Assembly: GCF_037026685.1 (NCBI RefSeq)
Contig: NZ_JBANET010000022.1
Span: 1 to 64,000 of the forward strand
Origin: Orrella sp037026685
GTDB lineage: Bacteria > Pseudomonadota > Gammaproteobacteria > Burkholderiales > Burkholderiaceae_B
Length of the DNA: 64,000 nucleotides
Direction: 5' to 3'
This document shows positions 42,287 to 50,200 of this stretch, in pieces. The notes under the pieces are model-generated. The model was not told where the DNA came from and did no database searches. It was given only the letters and a program-made list of their open reading frames with translations. The position numbers and the translations under genes were made by a program. How positions within the stretch are numbered: the stretch's first letter is position 1; each line of letters starts with the position of its first letter.

Positions 42287-43111
42287 ATGAATACGACGAT
42301 CGGCGGCGCCTACGGGGCCGGCAACGTGACGGCGCTGCCCTCGGGCACGCCTGGTATTTCCTCCGGATTGAAGCAGCAGGCCTTGGCGGCCCATATGCTG
42401 CAGCAGGAACTGTCCGGGCAGGCCGGCGTGCTGGCGCAGATGACGCAAGCCCTCGCCCTGCTGGCCCCCGGCGCCGGCGGGCTGCAAGCCTTGTTCGCGC
42501 CGAACGGCCCGGCTGCCACGCCTGCCCCGGCGAACGGCGAGGCGGGCAAGCCCGATCCGGTCCACTCCCGGAAACAGGAGGCCAGCGACAAGGCCGCCAA
42601 GCTCGAGGAAGCGCAGAGAAAAATCGAAGCAGCGATGGACAAGCGCGCGCAGGCCGGCGACATGGAGCGGCTCAAGCAGGCCTTCCAGCTGCTGGCGGCG
42701 GCCATCGCCACGCTGGCTGGCTCGCAGCAGGCCGGCGGCCTGTCCGCGGCCGCGCAGGAACTGGCCAAGCTCATCGCCCAGATGGCGGCCGTCCTGGGCC
42801 AGGCCGGCCTGCCGGCGCAGGTCCACGACGCGGTCATGCAGATTCTCGCGCAAGCCGGCCTGGCGCACCAACCGCCGGGCACGAGCGATCCGGCCCGCAA
42901 GGCGACGGAAAGCGAAAAACAGGCCGATCTCAGGCTGCGCGGGCCGGCCGACATGGCGCAGGCCTTGCTGGACCAGCTGCAGGACACGATCGGGCAAGCC
43001 ATGACCCGCCTGGCATCGGCGACGGACCGGTACACGCAGATCATGGAACAGGTTGCCACGCAAATCGGCGACCGGGCGCAGGACGCGGTGCGCAGCCGCG
43101 TAAGCGGCTAG
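42287..43111 (+). CDS. Uncharacterised Ala/Gln-rich helical protein, possible secreted protein
   Basis: I do not recognise this 274-residue protein. ATG is preceded by ACGAGGAG. The N-terminus is Gly/Ser/Thr-rich without a hydrophobic signal (MNTTIGGAYGAGNVTALPSG). It is followed by amphipathic Ala/Gln/Leu helices (about 28-70), a Pro/Ala linker and a charged coiled-coil-like stretch (KQEASDKAAKLEEAQRKIEAAMDKR). More Ala/Gln helices lead to a final helix DLQDTIG-like (LLDQLQDTIGQAMTRLASATDRYTQIMEQVATQI). A polar, disordered N-terminus plus helices resembles substrates of type III secretion, but a phasin-like or structural role after the DUF3141 gene is also possible. No Cys residues. Role unknown. 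Confidence 0.6.
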   Translation: MNTTIGGAYGAGNVTALPSGTPGISSGLKQQALAAHMLQQELSGQAGVLAQMTQALALLAPGAGGLQALFAPNGPAATPAPANGEAGKPDPVHSRKQEASDKAAKLEEAQRKIEAAMDKRAQAGDMERLKQAFQLLAAAIATLAGSQQAGGLSAAAQELAKLIAQMAAVLGQAGLPAQVHDAVMQILAQAGLAHQPPGTSDPARKATESEKQADLRLRGPADMAQALLDQLQDTIGQAMTRLASATDRYTQIMEQVATQIGDRAQDAVRSRVSG

Positions 43112-43231
43112 CGCAAGCGCCGCGCGCCGCCCGGCGCCGGACCCCGGTAGGCCGGAGCCCGGCAAATCGTGCCTGCGCGGGGTCTGCTGCCTTAGAATGC
43201 AGGGACTTCGTCGTGCCACAACAGGACGCTC

Positions 43232-43693
43232 ATGGATGCCATCGACCGCAAGATCATCGCCATCCTGCAAGACAATGCAGACACGCCGATCCAGGCGATC
43301 GCTGATCAGGTCAATCTGTCATCCACGCCCTGCTGGCGCCGTATCCAGAAGCTGCGCGACAGCGGCGTGATCCGCAAGCAGGTGGCGCTGTGCGACCCGG
43401 TACAGCTGAACGTGGGCGTGACGGTGTTCATCTCCATCCGCACCAACCAGCATTCGCAGGCCTGGCTCGACAAGTTCGCCCAGCACGTCAAGGACATCCC
43501 CGAGGTCGTGGAGTTCTATCGCATGAGCGGCGACGTGGACTATCTCATCCGGGTCGTGGTGCCCAATATCGCCACCTATGACGCGGTCTACAAGAAGCTG
43601 ATCCGCATCACCGACCTGCACGACGTCAGTTCGTCGTTTGCAATGGAACAGATCAAGTACACGACCGCCCTGCCGGTCGATTACGCCGGCTAG
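43232..43693 (+). CDS. Lrp/AsnC-family transcriptional regulator
   Basis: A 153-residue regulator. The N-terminal helix-turn-helix shows AIDRKIIAILQDNADTPIQAIADQVNLSSTPCWRRIQKLRDSGVI. The C-terminal RAM ligand domain (about 70-150) shows VFISIRTNQHSQAWLDKFAQHVKDIPEVVEFYRMSGDVDYLIRVVVPNIATYDAVYKKLI. Members bind amino acids and form octamers. It converges with the thiol dioxygenase gene; their stop codons share a CTAG. Two Lrp-like palindromes, before the dioxygenase gene and before the VOC-ABC operon, are probable targets. Confidence 0.93.
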   Translation: MDAIDRKIIAILQDNADTPIQAIADQVNLSSTPCWRRIQKLRDSGVIRKQVALCDPVQLNVGVTVFISIRTNQHSQAWLDKFAQHVKDIPEVVEFYRMSGDVDYLIRVVVPNIATYDAVYKKLIRITDLHDVSSSFAMEQIKYTTALPVDYAG

Positions 43694-44250
43694 CGTCCCG
43701 GCCCCGGCGGCGCCAGCCGGTTCACGTGCGTGGCCACGCGCTCGCCGTCCACCCCATAGACATGCAGCGAGATCGCCGCGTGCCGGCCCGCATTGCGCAG
43801 GCGGTGGATGTCCAGCAGGCCCGCATGCGCGCACGCCGTCGAACCGGCCGGCCGTTCGCTCCAGCCCGCCGGATGCGCGCAGCCCTGGCCGGCGTCCCAC
43901 TCGAAACGCTCTTCAAGCAGGGCGCCTTGCAGCACCGCATAGGCGCACCAGGTGTAGTGCCCGTGCACGGGCGTGTATTGCCCGGGCTGCCACACCAGCG
44001 CCACGACGGAAAACCGCCCTTGCGGATGCGCGTAAAGCAGGTGGCGGGCGTAGCGTTCGCCATCGCCGCGACACTGGTGCGGCAGCAGCAGCTGCGCGGG
44101 ATCGCCCGGCACGAAGTCTTCCAGGACCCGTCCGATCGCATCGGGGAGCATGGCCGCAGGGGCCTGGGCATCGGCCTGGCGCAGCGCCTCGATAAGCGCG
44201 GCCAGCGCCGGGGGCTGGGGGAACGGGGAACGGCTGGGCTGCACGAGCAT
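43690..44250 (-). CDS. Cysteine-dioxygenase-type thiol dioxygenase
   Basis: A 186-residue cupin of the CDO family that would oxidise a thiol (cysteine or 3-mercaptopropionate) to the sulfinate with Fe(II) and O2. Iron ligands are visible as His96 and His98 in YTPVHGHYTWCAYAVLQG and His149 in LLDIHRLRN. Cys102 sits where mammalian CDO has its cross-linking Cys, and AAISLHVYG ends the core. ATG 44250 is preferred; earlier in-frame starts lie in the leader hairpin. It is a single gene beside an Lrp/AsnC regulator, with a palindrome and a stable hairpin in its 157-bp leader region. Confidence 0.85.
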   Translation of the reverse strand: MLVQPSRSPFPQPPALAALIEALRQADAQAPAAMLPDAIGRVLEDFVPGDPAQLLLPHQCRGDGERYARHLLYAHPQGRFSVVALVWQPGQYTPVHGHYTWCAYAVLQGALLEERFEWDAGQGCAHPAGWSERPAGSTACAHAGLLDIHRLRNAGRHAAISLHVYGVDGERVATHVNRLAPPGPGR

Positions 44251-44299
44251 GGAAAGACCTTCGTTGATACTGACGAAGATGCTACGCCGCCACAAGGGA

Positions 44300-44327
44300 A
44301 AATGGCGCTTGTTTTCAAGCGCCATTT
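44300..44327. promoter_or_regulatory. Perfect 12-bp hairpin in the leader of the thiol dioxygenase gene
   Basis: AAATGGCGCTTG-TTTT-CAAGCGCCATTT is a perfect stem with a 4-base loop, 50 bp upstream of the dioxygenase ATG. On the minus strand it is followed by TTTTCCC-like sequence. It could be an attenuator, an mRNA-protecting structure, or a second terminator of the upstream operon. Confidence 0.5.
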
Positions 44328-44333
44328 CCATGG

Positions 44334-44356
44334 TTATTAGAATTATTTTCTAATTT
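44334..44356. promoter_or_regulatory. Lrp-box-like palindrome before the thiol dioxygenase gene
   Basis: TTATTAGAA-TTATT-TTCTAATTT: perfect arms over ATTAGAA/TTCTAAT. The 15-base core matches 13 of 15 positions of the E. coli Lrp consensus YAGHAWATTWTDCTR. The left half is identical over 9 bases to the palindrome at 52256. The centre is 95 bp upstream of the dioxygenase start. Confidence 0.6.
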
Positions 44357-44383
44357 AACCAGTACTAGTAAAAACTAATCCCC

Positions 44384-44405
44384 AAAAACCTGCCTGTAAG
44401 GCAAG
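44384..44405 (-). terminator. Probable terminator of the VOC-ABC-ligase operon
   Basis: On the minus strand TGCCT-TAC-AGGCA (5-bp stem) is followed by GG and TTTTT, starting 4 bp after the stop of the acyl-CoA synthetase gene. The stem is short but the T-run and position fit an intrinsic terminator. Confidence 0.5.
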
Positions 44406-44406
44406 C

Positions 44407-45915
44407 CTATGCGCCCGCCGCCTGCAGCGCGGCCAGCCGCTGCACCAGCGCGCGCCGGTCGATCTTGTTGGTCGAGGCCAGCGGCAGGTCGTCGACGAAG
44501 TACACCCGGCGCGGATGCTGGTAGGCCGGGGCATGGGCCAGGACAAAGTCCTTGACCGCCTGCTCGTCGGCCTGCTGGCCCGGGCGCAGCACCACGAAGG
44601 CCACGGGCTTCTGGCCCTTGATCGGGTCGTCCACCGGCACCACGCAGGCCTGCATCACCTGCGGCATGCGCTCGATGACCTGCTCCACCTCGCCGGGATA
44701 GATGTTCTCGCCGCCGCAATTGAACATGTCGTCGGCACGGCCCACGAAGTAATAGCAGCCTTGCTCGTCCCGGCGGAACACGTCGCCCGAGCGATACCAG
44801 CCCTCGGGCGTGAGCACCTGGCGCGTCTTCTCGGGCAGGTTCAGGTAGCCGAGCATATTGGCCGGGGTGCGCATCCACAGCTCTCCCTCGTGTTCGGCGT
44901 CGCGGCCCTGCCCATCGACCAGCCGCACCTGCACGTCGGGCAGCGGCCAGCCCAGGCCCCCACCCGGAGGCAGCGCCCTGCCCTCGGTGGGGCCGAACAC
45001 GATGGGTCCGGCCTCGGTCGTGCCGTAGCCGCCTGCGATGGTGGCATTGGGGAAAGCCGCATGCACGGCGTCGTAGAGCTGCTGCGTGGCCGGGGCCGAG
45101 CCCATGCGCACGTAGCGCACACGGGAAGTATCCATGGCCGCCAACGCCTCGCTCTCGCGCACCACCATGGCCATCATGGTCGGCACCGAAGTGATCCAGG
45201 TGACGTCGTGGCGGTCGATGGCCTGCAGGAAGCGGCGCGCGTCGAACTGCGGCATCAGCACGAGGCTGGCGTGCGCGCACAAGGCGAACTTGCAGGACAC
45301 CAGCGCGTTCATGTGGAACAGCGGCGCGGCCACGATCAGGCGCTCATCCTGGAAATCGCTGCGCGCGCGAAAGCGGGCCTGCAGCGCCCAGATCTGCCCG
45401 CCATGCGATAGCTGCACGCCCTTGGGACGGCCGGTGGAGCCCGAGGTATACAAGATCATGGCGCAATCCTGCGGCGCGGGCACCACGGTCTGGAACGGCC
45501 CGGGATCCAGGAACGCATCCCAGCGCCCGTCATACAGGGAAACGGCGGGCAGTCCGGGCGGCACCAGCGCCATGCGCGGCGCGTCGGCGAACACCAGCTT
45601 CGCCTGGCAATCCTGCAGGACGAAGGCAACCGTCTCGGGCGCCAGCTTGTGGTTGACCGGCACGGCCACCATGCCGGCGCGCATGATGCCCAGGTAGGCC
45701 GCCAGGAACTGCGCGCGGTTGGCGCTCATCAGCGCCACCGCGTCGCCGCGCGCCAGGCCGCGGCGCAGCAGGCCGCGCGCGCAGGCGTCGGCCATGCTGT
45801 CCAGTTCGCCGTGGGAATACCGGCGCGGCTCGGCGTCCGGCTGGCAGTCGATCAACGCCACCGCATCGGCCGGCTTGGCCGGGTCGGTCAATTGTCCCAG
45901 GTTGACCCACTTCAT
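44407..45915 (-). CDS. AMP-forming acyl-CoA synthetase / ligase
   Basis: A 502-residue ANL-superfamily enzyme that activates a carboxylic acid with ATP and CoA. The phosphate loop is CAMILYTSGSTGRPKGVQLSHGG. Further motifs are GGYGTTEAGPIVFG, LWMRTPANMLGYLNLPEKTRQVL, WYRSGDVFRRDEQGCYYFVGRADDMFNCGGENIYPGEVEQVIERMP, and the catalytic Lys in ASTNKIDRRALV. The frame runs on far upstream, but ATG 45915 starts the family and overlaps the DUF2817 stop (ATGA). Last gene of the operon starting near 52.1 kb. The acid substrate is unknown. Confidence 0.92.
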   Translation of the reverse strand: MKWVNLGQLTDPAKPADAVALIDCQPDAEPRRYSHGELDSMADACARGLLRRGLARGDAVALMSANRAQFLAAYLGIMRAGMVAVPVNHKLAPETVAFVLQDCQAKLVFADAPRMALVPPGLPAVSLYDGRWDAFLDPGPFQTVVPAPQDCAMILYTSGSTGRPKGVQLSHGGQIWALQARFRARSDFQDERLIVAAPLFHMNALVSCKFALCAHASLVLMPQFDARRFLQAIDRHDVTWITSVPTMMAMVVRESEALAAMDTSRVRYVRMGSAPATQQLYDAVHAAFPNATIAGGYGTTEAGPIVFGPTEGRALPPGGGLGWPLPDVQVRLVDGQGRDAEHEGELWMRTPANMLGYLNLPEKTRQVLTPEGWYRSGDVFRRDEQGCYYFVGRADDMFNCGGENIYPGEVEQVIERMPQVMQACVVPVDDPIKGQKPVAFVVLRPGQQADEQAVKDFVLAHAPAYQHPRRVYFVDDLPLASTNKIDRRALVQRLAALQAAGA

Positions 45916-47066
45916 CCTGCTTGTCCTTCTGCCTGCGCCCGCACGGCCGCGCCCTGCGCCACGCCGGCCAGCCCGCGGTCGATGATCTCGCGCGATTGCG
46001 CCAGCACGCCGGCGCGCCAGTCGGGTGCGCTGGGATAGAAGGCTTCGCGCACGTCGCGCATCAGCGCGCGCGCCTGCCCGGTGTCGGGCATGCCTGCCGC
46101 GTACAGCCAGCGCGCCGCCATCGAGGCGCGCTGCATGCGCGGGCGCGGCAAGGTGCCGAACTCGACCACCACGGCCGTGGTTTCGCGCCCGGGCAGCATG
46201 GCCACGAAGGCATCGACCAGCAGGCCCTGGTAATTGGCCACGGCCTTGTGCGTGACGCCGTCGCGGTTGACCGCGCGCTCGCCCCACCAGAGGCGGGCCC
46301 GTTCGTAGGCCGCGCTGCCGGGCGGATGAAAGCACAGGAACACGTGCCCGCGCTCGGGCCCGATGCCGGTATGCAGGTCGACGATGGCGGCCGTCTCGGC
46401 CTGGTCCAGGTGCTCGGCGATCGCCCGCCGGAACGCGCCATTGGACCATTGCTCGCGCTGCCCGCCGTAGAAGATGCCCTGCGCATGGCTGTACTGGCCG
46501 CCGTTGAAGGCATCCGAATAGGCCTGCTCGCCGATCTCTTCGCGCAGCACCGCCAGCGATTCGAAGATGCGCGCCACCTCGTCCTCGTCCCACTCGGGAC
46601 GGTCTATCAGCGCGTGGACGCGGGCATAGCCCGGATTGGCCGGCGGCGCCTGTCCGAAGTCGATGAAGTTGCGGTTCAGGTCGACGTTTTCTTCGGTAAA
46701 GCGCAAGGCATGGGCAAAGCCCCAGGGGTTGTGGGCATGCAGGAACAGCACGGCAGTGCCGGCGGGCAAGGCCCGCTCGCCGCGCTGGCGCAGCCAGTGC
46801 GTCTGCGCGGCCGAGCCCGGATAGCCTTCTATGCCGTGCGTGCCGCTGCCCACCACCAGCACGTGGCGCGCATCGCGCGGGCCCAGCCAGGCGGCGTCCA
46901 GGTACAGCGCCTCGCCGGCCGGGCCCCGCTGGGCCGGGTGGCGGTATGCCGTCAGCCGGGCGCCGGCGGCCCGGGCAGCGGCGAGGAACTTCTCGCGCGC
47001 CTGGACATAGGTTTCCGAAAAATCCGAAAGATCGGCCAAGGCGGCCGCGCCAGGGGATTGCGCCAT
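45912..47066 (-). CDS. DUF2817 zinc-carboxypeptidase-like (M14) protein
   Basis: A 384-residue protein of the DUF2817 family, related to M14 carboxypeptidases and succinylglutamate desuccinylases. Zinc and active-site motifs are visible: VVGSGTHGIEGYPGS (HxxE), FTEENVDLNRNFIDF, and AAIVDLHTGIGPERGH. Late catalytic Glu candidates are in VVVEFGTLPRPR. It likely hydrolyses an amide or peptide-like bond in the cytoplasm, as no signal peptide is seen. It follows the ABC permease by 9 bp and overlaps the acyl-CoA synthetase, so it belongs to the same catabolic unit; the substrate is unknown. Confidence 0.85.
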   Translation of the reverse strand: MAQSPGAAALADLSDFSETYVQAREKFLAAARAAGARLTAYRHPAQRGPAGEALYLDAAWLGPRDARHVLVVGSGTHGIEGYPGSAAQTHWLRQRGERALPAGTAVLFLHAHNPWGFAHALRFTEENVDLNRNFIDFGQAPPANPGYARVHALIDRPEWDEDEVARIFESLAVLREEIGEQAYSDAFNGGQYSHAQGIFYGGQREQWSNGAFRRAIAEHLDQAETAAIVDLHTGIGPERGHVFLCFHPPGSAAYERARLWWGERAVNRDGVTHKAVANYQGLLVDAFVAMLPGRETTAVVVEFGTLPRPRMQRASMAARWLYAAGMPDTGQARALMRDVREAFYPSAPDWRAGVLAQSREIIDRGLAGVAQGAAVRAQAEGQAG

Positions 47067-47075
47067 GGGAATGCT

Positions 47076-47858
47076 CTACTCCGACAAGGTTTGCGTATGG
47101 GCGCCACGGTCCCAGAACACCAGCTTGCGGTGCAGCAGCCGCACCAGCTGGCTGCCGGCGATGCCCAGCACCGCCAGGCTGAACAGCGCGGCGAACATGG
47201 TGCTGGTGTCCAGCGTGGTGGCCGAGGCGTTGATGAGATAGCCCAGGCCTTGCGAGGACGAGACGAACTCGGCCACCACCGCGCCGATCAGGCCCAGCAC
47301 GATGGAGATCTGCAGGCCGGCAAAGATGTGTCCGGCGGCCGAGGGAATCTTGATGCGCGTCAGGACGTGCCAGCGGCTGGCCGAGAACGCGCGCATCAGG
47401 TCCAGCAGGGCCGGATCGGTGGATTTCAGCCCCACCGCCGTGTTGATGAACATGGGAAAGAAGCACACCAGGCCCACCATGACGGCCTTGGACTCCAGCC
47501 CGAAACCGAACCACACCAGGATCAGCGGGGCCAGGGCCACCTTGGGCATGGACTGCAGGCCCAGCACGAAGGGATAGAGCAGCCGCTCCAGCCAGCGGAA
47601 CTCGGCGAACAGCACGCCCACCACGAAGGCCAGCAGGCATCCGGCGACGTAGCCCAGCATCATCGAGGCCAGCGTGAACCCGAAGTCGCCCCAGAAATCG
47701 CCGACCACGTAGCCGCGATGCAAGGCCGCCAGCACGCCCTCGAGCGGGGGCAGCACATAGTTGGGCACGCCCCACCAGCGCGTGGCGCACAGCCACAGGC
47801 CCAGCAGCGCCGCCAGCAGCAGCAGGGGATGCACGATGGATTTGATGCGATCGCTCAC
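47076..47858 (-). CDS. ABC transporter permease (SsuC/TauC-like)
   Basis: A 260-residue permease with about six membrane segments. Motifs are GYVAGCLLAFVVGVLFAEFRWLERLLYPFVLGLQSMPKVALAPLILVWFGFG, and the coupling loop MRAFSASRWHVLTRIKIPSAAGHIFAGLQISIVLGLIGAVVAEF. The start is GTG. It is in the sulfonate/nitrate/taurine permease class with the ATPase 10 bp upstream. It is part of a complete importer (binding protein 48669, ATPase 47869). Confidence 0.9.
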   Translation of the reverse strand: MSDRIKSIVHPLLLLAALLGLWLCATRWWGVPNYVLPPLEGVLAALHRGYVVGDFWGDFGFTLASMMLGYVAGCLLAFVVGVLFAEFRWLERLLYPFVLGLQSMPKVALAPLILVWFGFGLESKAVMVGLVCFFPMFINTAVGLKSTDPALLDLMRAFSASRWHVLTRIKIPSAAGHIFAGLQISIVLGLIGAVVAEFVSSSQGLGYLINASATTLDTSTMFAALFSLAVLGIAGSQLVRLLHRKLVFWDRGAHTQTLSE

Positions 47859-47868
47859 GATGGCGCTC

Positions 47869-48672
47869 CTAGTGCGGCACGGCCGAGAACAGGCCGCGCA
47901 GTTCGGTGCACAACTCGCCGAAGCGGGCGCTGCCCAGCGTCTGCGGGGTGCGCGGCAGCGGCAGGTCCACCTCGATTTCGCGCAGGATGCGCGCCGGACG
48001 GGGCGAGAGCACCAGGATGCGCGTGGACAGGAACACCGCCTCGGGGATGGAATGGGTGATGAACATCACCGATTTGCGCGTCTCCATCCAGATGCGCTGC
48101 AGCTCCACCATCATGTGCTCGCGCGTCATGGCATCGAGCGCGGCGAAGGGCTCATCCATCAGCAGCAGGCTGGGATCGTGCACCAGGCCGCGGGCGATGC
48201 CCACGCGCTGCTGCATGCCGCCGGACAGCTCATAGGGATAATGGCGCTCGAACTTCTCCAGCCCCATCAGGCGGATCAGCGCGCGGGCGCGCTCCAGGCC
48301 CCGCGCCTTGTCCATGCCCAGCGTGCGGATGGGCAGCATCACGTTCTCGAGCACGGTCTGCCAGGGCAGCAGCGTGGCCTGTTGAAAGACGATGCCCACG
48401 TCGCGCCGCGGGCCTTCGATGGGCGTGCCGCCCAGCTCGGCCAGGCCGGCCGAGGGCTTGAGCAGCCCGGCCGCCACCTTCAGCAGCGTGGACTTGCCGC
48501 AACCCGACGGCCCCAGGATGGACAGGAACTCGCCCTCGGCCAGCGAGGTGGAAAAGCCGCTGATCGCGGGCGTGGGCCCGCGCGAGGACTGGTAGGTCAC
48601 ATCCAGGTTCTCCGTCCGGAAAACCGGCGGCGCATGCACCTTGGGATCGTCTGCCGGCATCATCGGCATCAC
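47869..48672 (-). CDS. ABC transporter ATPase (SsuB/TauB-like)
   Basis: A 267-residue ATPase. Walker A is GPSGCGKSTLLKVAAGLL, the signature is LSGGMQQRVGIARGL and Walker B is LLLMDEPFAALDAMTRE, then SVMFITHSIPEAVFLSTRI. The start is GTG and overlaps the binding-protein stop by 4 bases (GTGA); an ATG follows one codon later. It supplies energy to the SsuC-like permease. Confidence 0.91.
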   Translation of the reverse strand: MMPMMPADDPKVHAPPVFRTENLDVTYQSSRGPTPAISGFSTSLAEGEFLSILGPSGCGKSTLLKVAAGLLKPSAGLAELGGTPIEGPRRDVGIVFQQATLLPWQTVLENVMLPIRTLGMDKARGLERARALIRLMGLEKFERHYPYELSGGMQQRVGIARGLVHDPSLLLMDEPFAALDAMTREHMMVELQRIWMETRKSVMFITHSIPEAVFLSTRILVLSPRPARILREIEVDLPLPRTPQTLGSARFGELCTELRGLFSAVPH

Positions 48673-49745
48673 TCTTTATAGGCCTTGGCCTGCGCGACGA
48701 TCTTGTCCGCGTCGAAGTCGGACATCTGCTCGACGAAGGCATTGGTATAGCAGCTCGATACGTCCACGTCCGCGGTGGACATCTGCCCGCCCTGGTGCAG
48801 CGCGGTGGCGAAATCGCGCCAGGCCTGGGCCGGGAACTCGCCCCAGCGGCGCGGCTGTCCGGCCGGGAAGGCCAGCATCTTGTCGAAACGGGCCGAAAAG
48901 ACCTTGACCTGGTCGGCCAGCACCTTGGCCTGGTCGCCCGAGGGCTTGGTGTTGGGATATTCGGCCCAGAACAGGCGCACGCAGGCCTCGCGGTTGGCTT
49001 CGCAGAACACGGTGGCCTTGGCGACCGCGCGGCCAAAGCCCACCAGCACCTCGGGCCGTTCGCGGATGGTGTCCTCGTGGGCGATGAAGCCGTTGCTGAA
49101 CAGCGCCTCGTAGCGTTCGGCCTGGGGCAGGCGGCGGATGGCCGTGCCCTGGGTCTCCAGCGTGGCGTGCTGCGCGTCGAACAGGTTCAACGCGTCGATC
49201 TGCCGGTTGTTGAAAGCCAGGAAGGCCGCGCTGCCGATGCCCACCGGCACCATGGTCACGTCGATGCCCAGCTCCTTGAAGGCGGCGCGCGTGATCGGCA
49301 CGTTGCCGAAGGTCATGGCGCCCACCCCCAGCTTCTTGCCGTCCAGGTCCTTGAGGGACTGGATGGGCGAGTCGGCCGGCACGATGAACTCCCAGCCCGA
49401 GCGGCGGGTGGCGTTGTAGAAGAACTTCAGCGGCAGGTATTCCTGCCCCGGCGCGCGCGAGAGGATCAGGGCATCGGGATTGGGATAGCCGATGTCCACC
49501 CGCTTGGCCAGCATCTGCGGGATCAGCGTGCCCGTTCCCTTGAAGCCCATCAGCGTGACGTCCAGCCCTTCCTCCTGGAAGTAGCCCAGCCGCTTGGCCG
49601 CGACCATGGGGGCCTGGGACAGCGTCATGTCCGTCACGTTGCCGTAGGTGATCTTGGCCAGGTTCTGCGCCTGCACAGGCAGGGCCAGGGCCGCCACGAA
49701 GGCGGCGCCCAGCGCCAGCTTGAGGGAGGTAGCATGCAATGCCAT
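48669..49745 (-). CDS. ABC transporter periplasmic binding protein (SsuA/NMT1-like)
   Basis: A 358-residue binding protein. The signal peptide SLKLALGAAFVAALALPVQA ends near residue 24. The mature part shows KITYGNVTDMTLSQAPMVAAKRLGYFQEEGLDVTLMGFKGTGTLIPQMLAKRVDIGYPNPDALI, typical of the sulfonate/taurine/thiamine-precursor group. LKDLDGKKLGVGAMTFGNVPITRAAFKELGIDVTMVPVGIGSAAFLAFNNRQIDALNLFD follows. ATG 49745 with CTGGAG upstream is preferred over TTG 49763. The ligand is unknown; a nearby thiol dioxygenase under the same motif hints at an organosulfur compound, but this is weak. Confidence 0.89.
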   Translation of the reverse strand: MALHATSLKLALGAAFVAALALPVQAQNLAKITYGNVTDMTLSQAPMVAAKRLGYFQEEGLDVTLMGFKGTGTLIPQMLAKRVDIGYPNPDALILSRAPGQEYLPLKFFYNATRRSGWEFIVPADSPIQSLKDLDGKKLGVGAMTFGNVPITRAAFKELGIDVTMVPVGIGSAAFLAFNNRQIDALNLFDAQHATLETQGTAIRRLPQAERYEALFSNGFIAHEDTIRERPEVLVGFGRAVAKATVFCEANREACVRLFWAEYPNTKPSGDQAKVLADQVKVFSARFDKMLAFPAGQPRRWGEFPAQAWRDFATALHQGGQMSTADVDVSSCYTNAFVEQMSDFDADKIVAQAKAYKE

Positions 49746-49759
49746 GGAAGACTCCAGAA

Positions 49760-50200
49760 TCAACCGGTGATGGGAACGTAGGTGCCGCGTCCGACGGCCA
49801 CCAGCTTGCCGTCGGGCCCGAAGACATCGATATCGACCACGGCCGCCGAGCGGCCGGTCTTGCGCACGACGGCGGTGCCGTCCAGATAAGCGCCGATCGC
49901 CGGGCGCAGGTAGTCCACCCGCAGGTTCATCGTGGGTACGCCGCCGCCGACCAGCATGCCGATGGCAAAATCGCCGACCACGTCGATCAGCGCGGCGATC
50001 GCCCCGCCGTGAAATTGCTGCGAGCCGGCCGCGCCGCGCTCGTACTCCGGGCGCAGCGGCATGCGCACGGACAGGCGCGAGGCGTCGTGGTCGACCTCGC
50101 GCACCTGCAGGTTCATGAAGCGGATGAACGAGGAGCGCTGGAAGATGGCCTCGATATCGGCGCGCTCGAGCCGCTTGGCCTGGGAAGCTCGCTGGCTCAT
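49760..50200 (-). CDS. PaaI-type hotdog thioesterase
   Basis: A 146-residue single hotdog domain: FIRFMNLQVREVDHDASRLSVRMPLRPEYERG, then SQQFHGGAIAALIDVVGDFAIGM (HGG motif with catalytic Asp nearby), and TMNLRVDYLRPAIGAYLDGTAVVRKTGRSAAVVDIDVFGPDGKLVAVGRGTY. It should cleave acyl-CoA thioesters. Its start overlaps the oxidoreductase stop (ATGA). With an acyl-CoA synthetase in the operon it may release or recycle CoA from dead-end intermediates. Confidence 0.9.
   Translation of the reverse strand: MSQRASQAKRLERADIEAIFQRSSFIRFMNLQVREVDHDASRLSVRMPLRPEYERGAAGSQQFHGGAIAALIDVVGDFAIGMLVGGGVPTMNLRVDYLRPAIGAYLDGTAVVRKTGRSAAVVDIDVFGPDGKLVAVGRGTYVPITG

Noticed and set aside
44407..47796. A long minus-strand frame that seemed to fuse the acyl-CoA ligase with upstream sequence
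   Set aside because: Only the part after ATG 45915 shows ligase motifs; the rest is the shifted shadow of DUF2817 and the permease.
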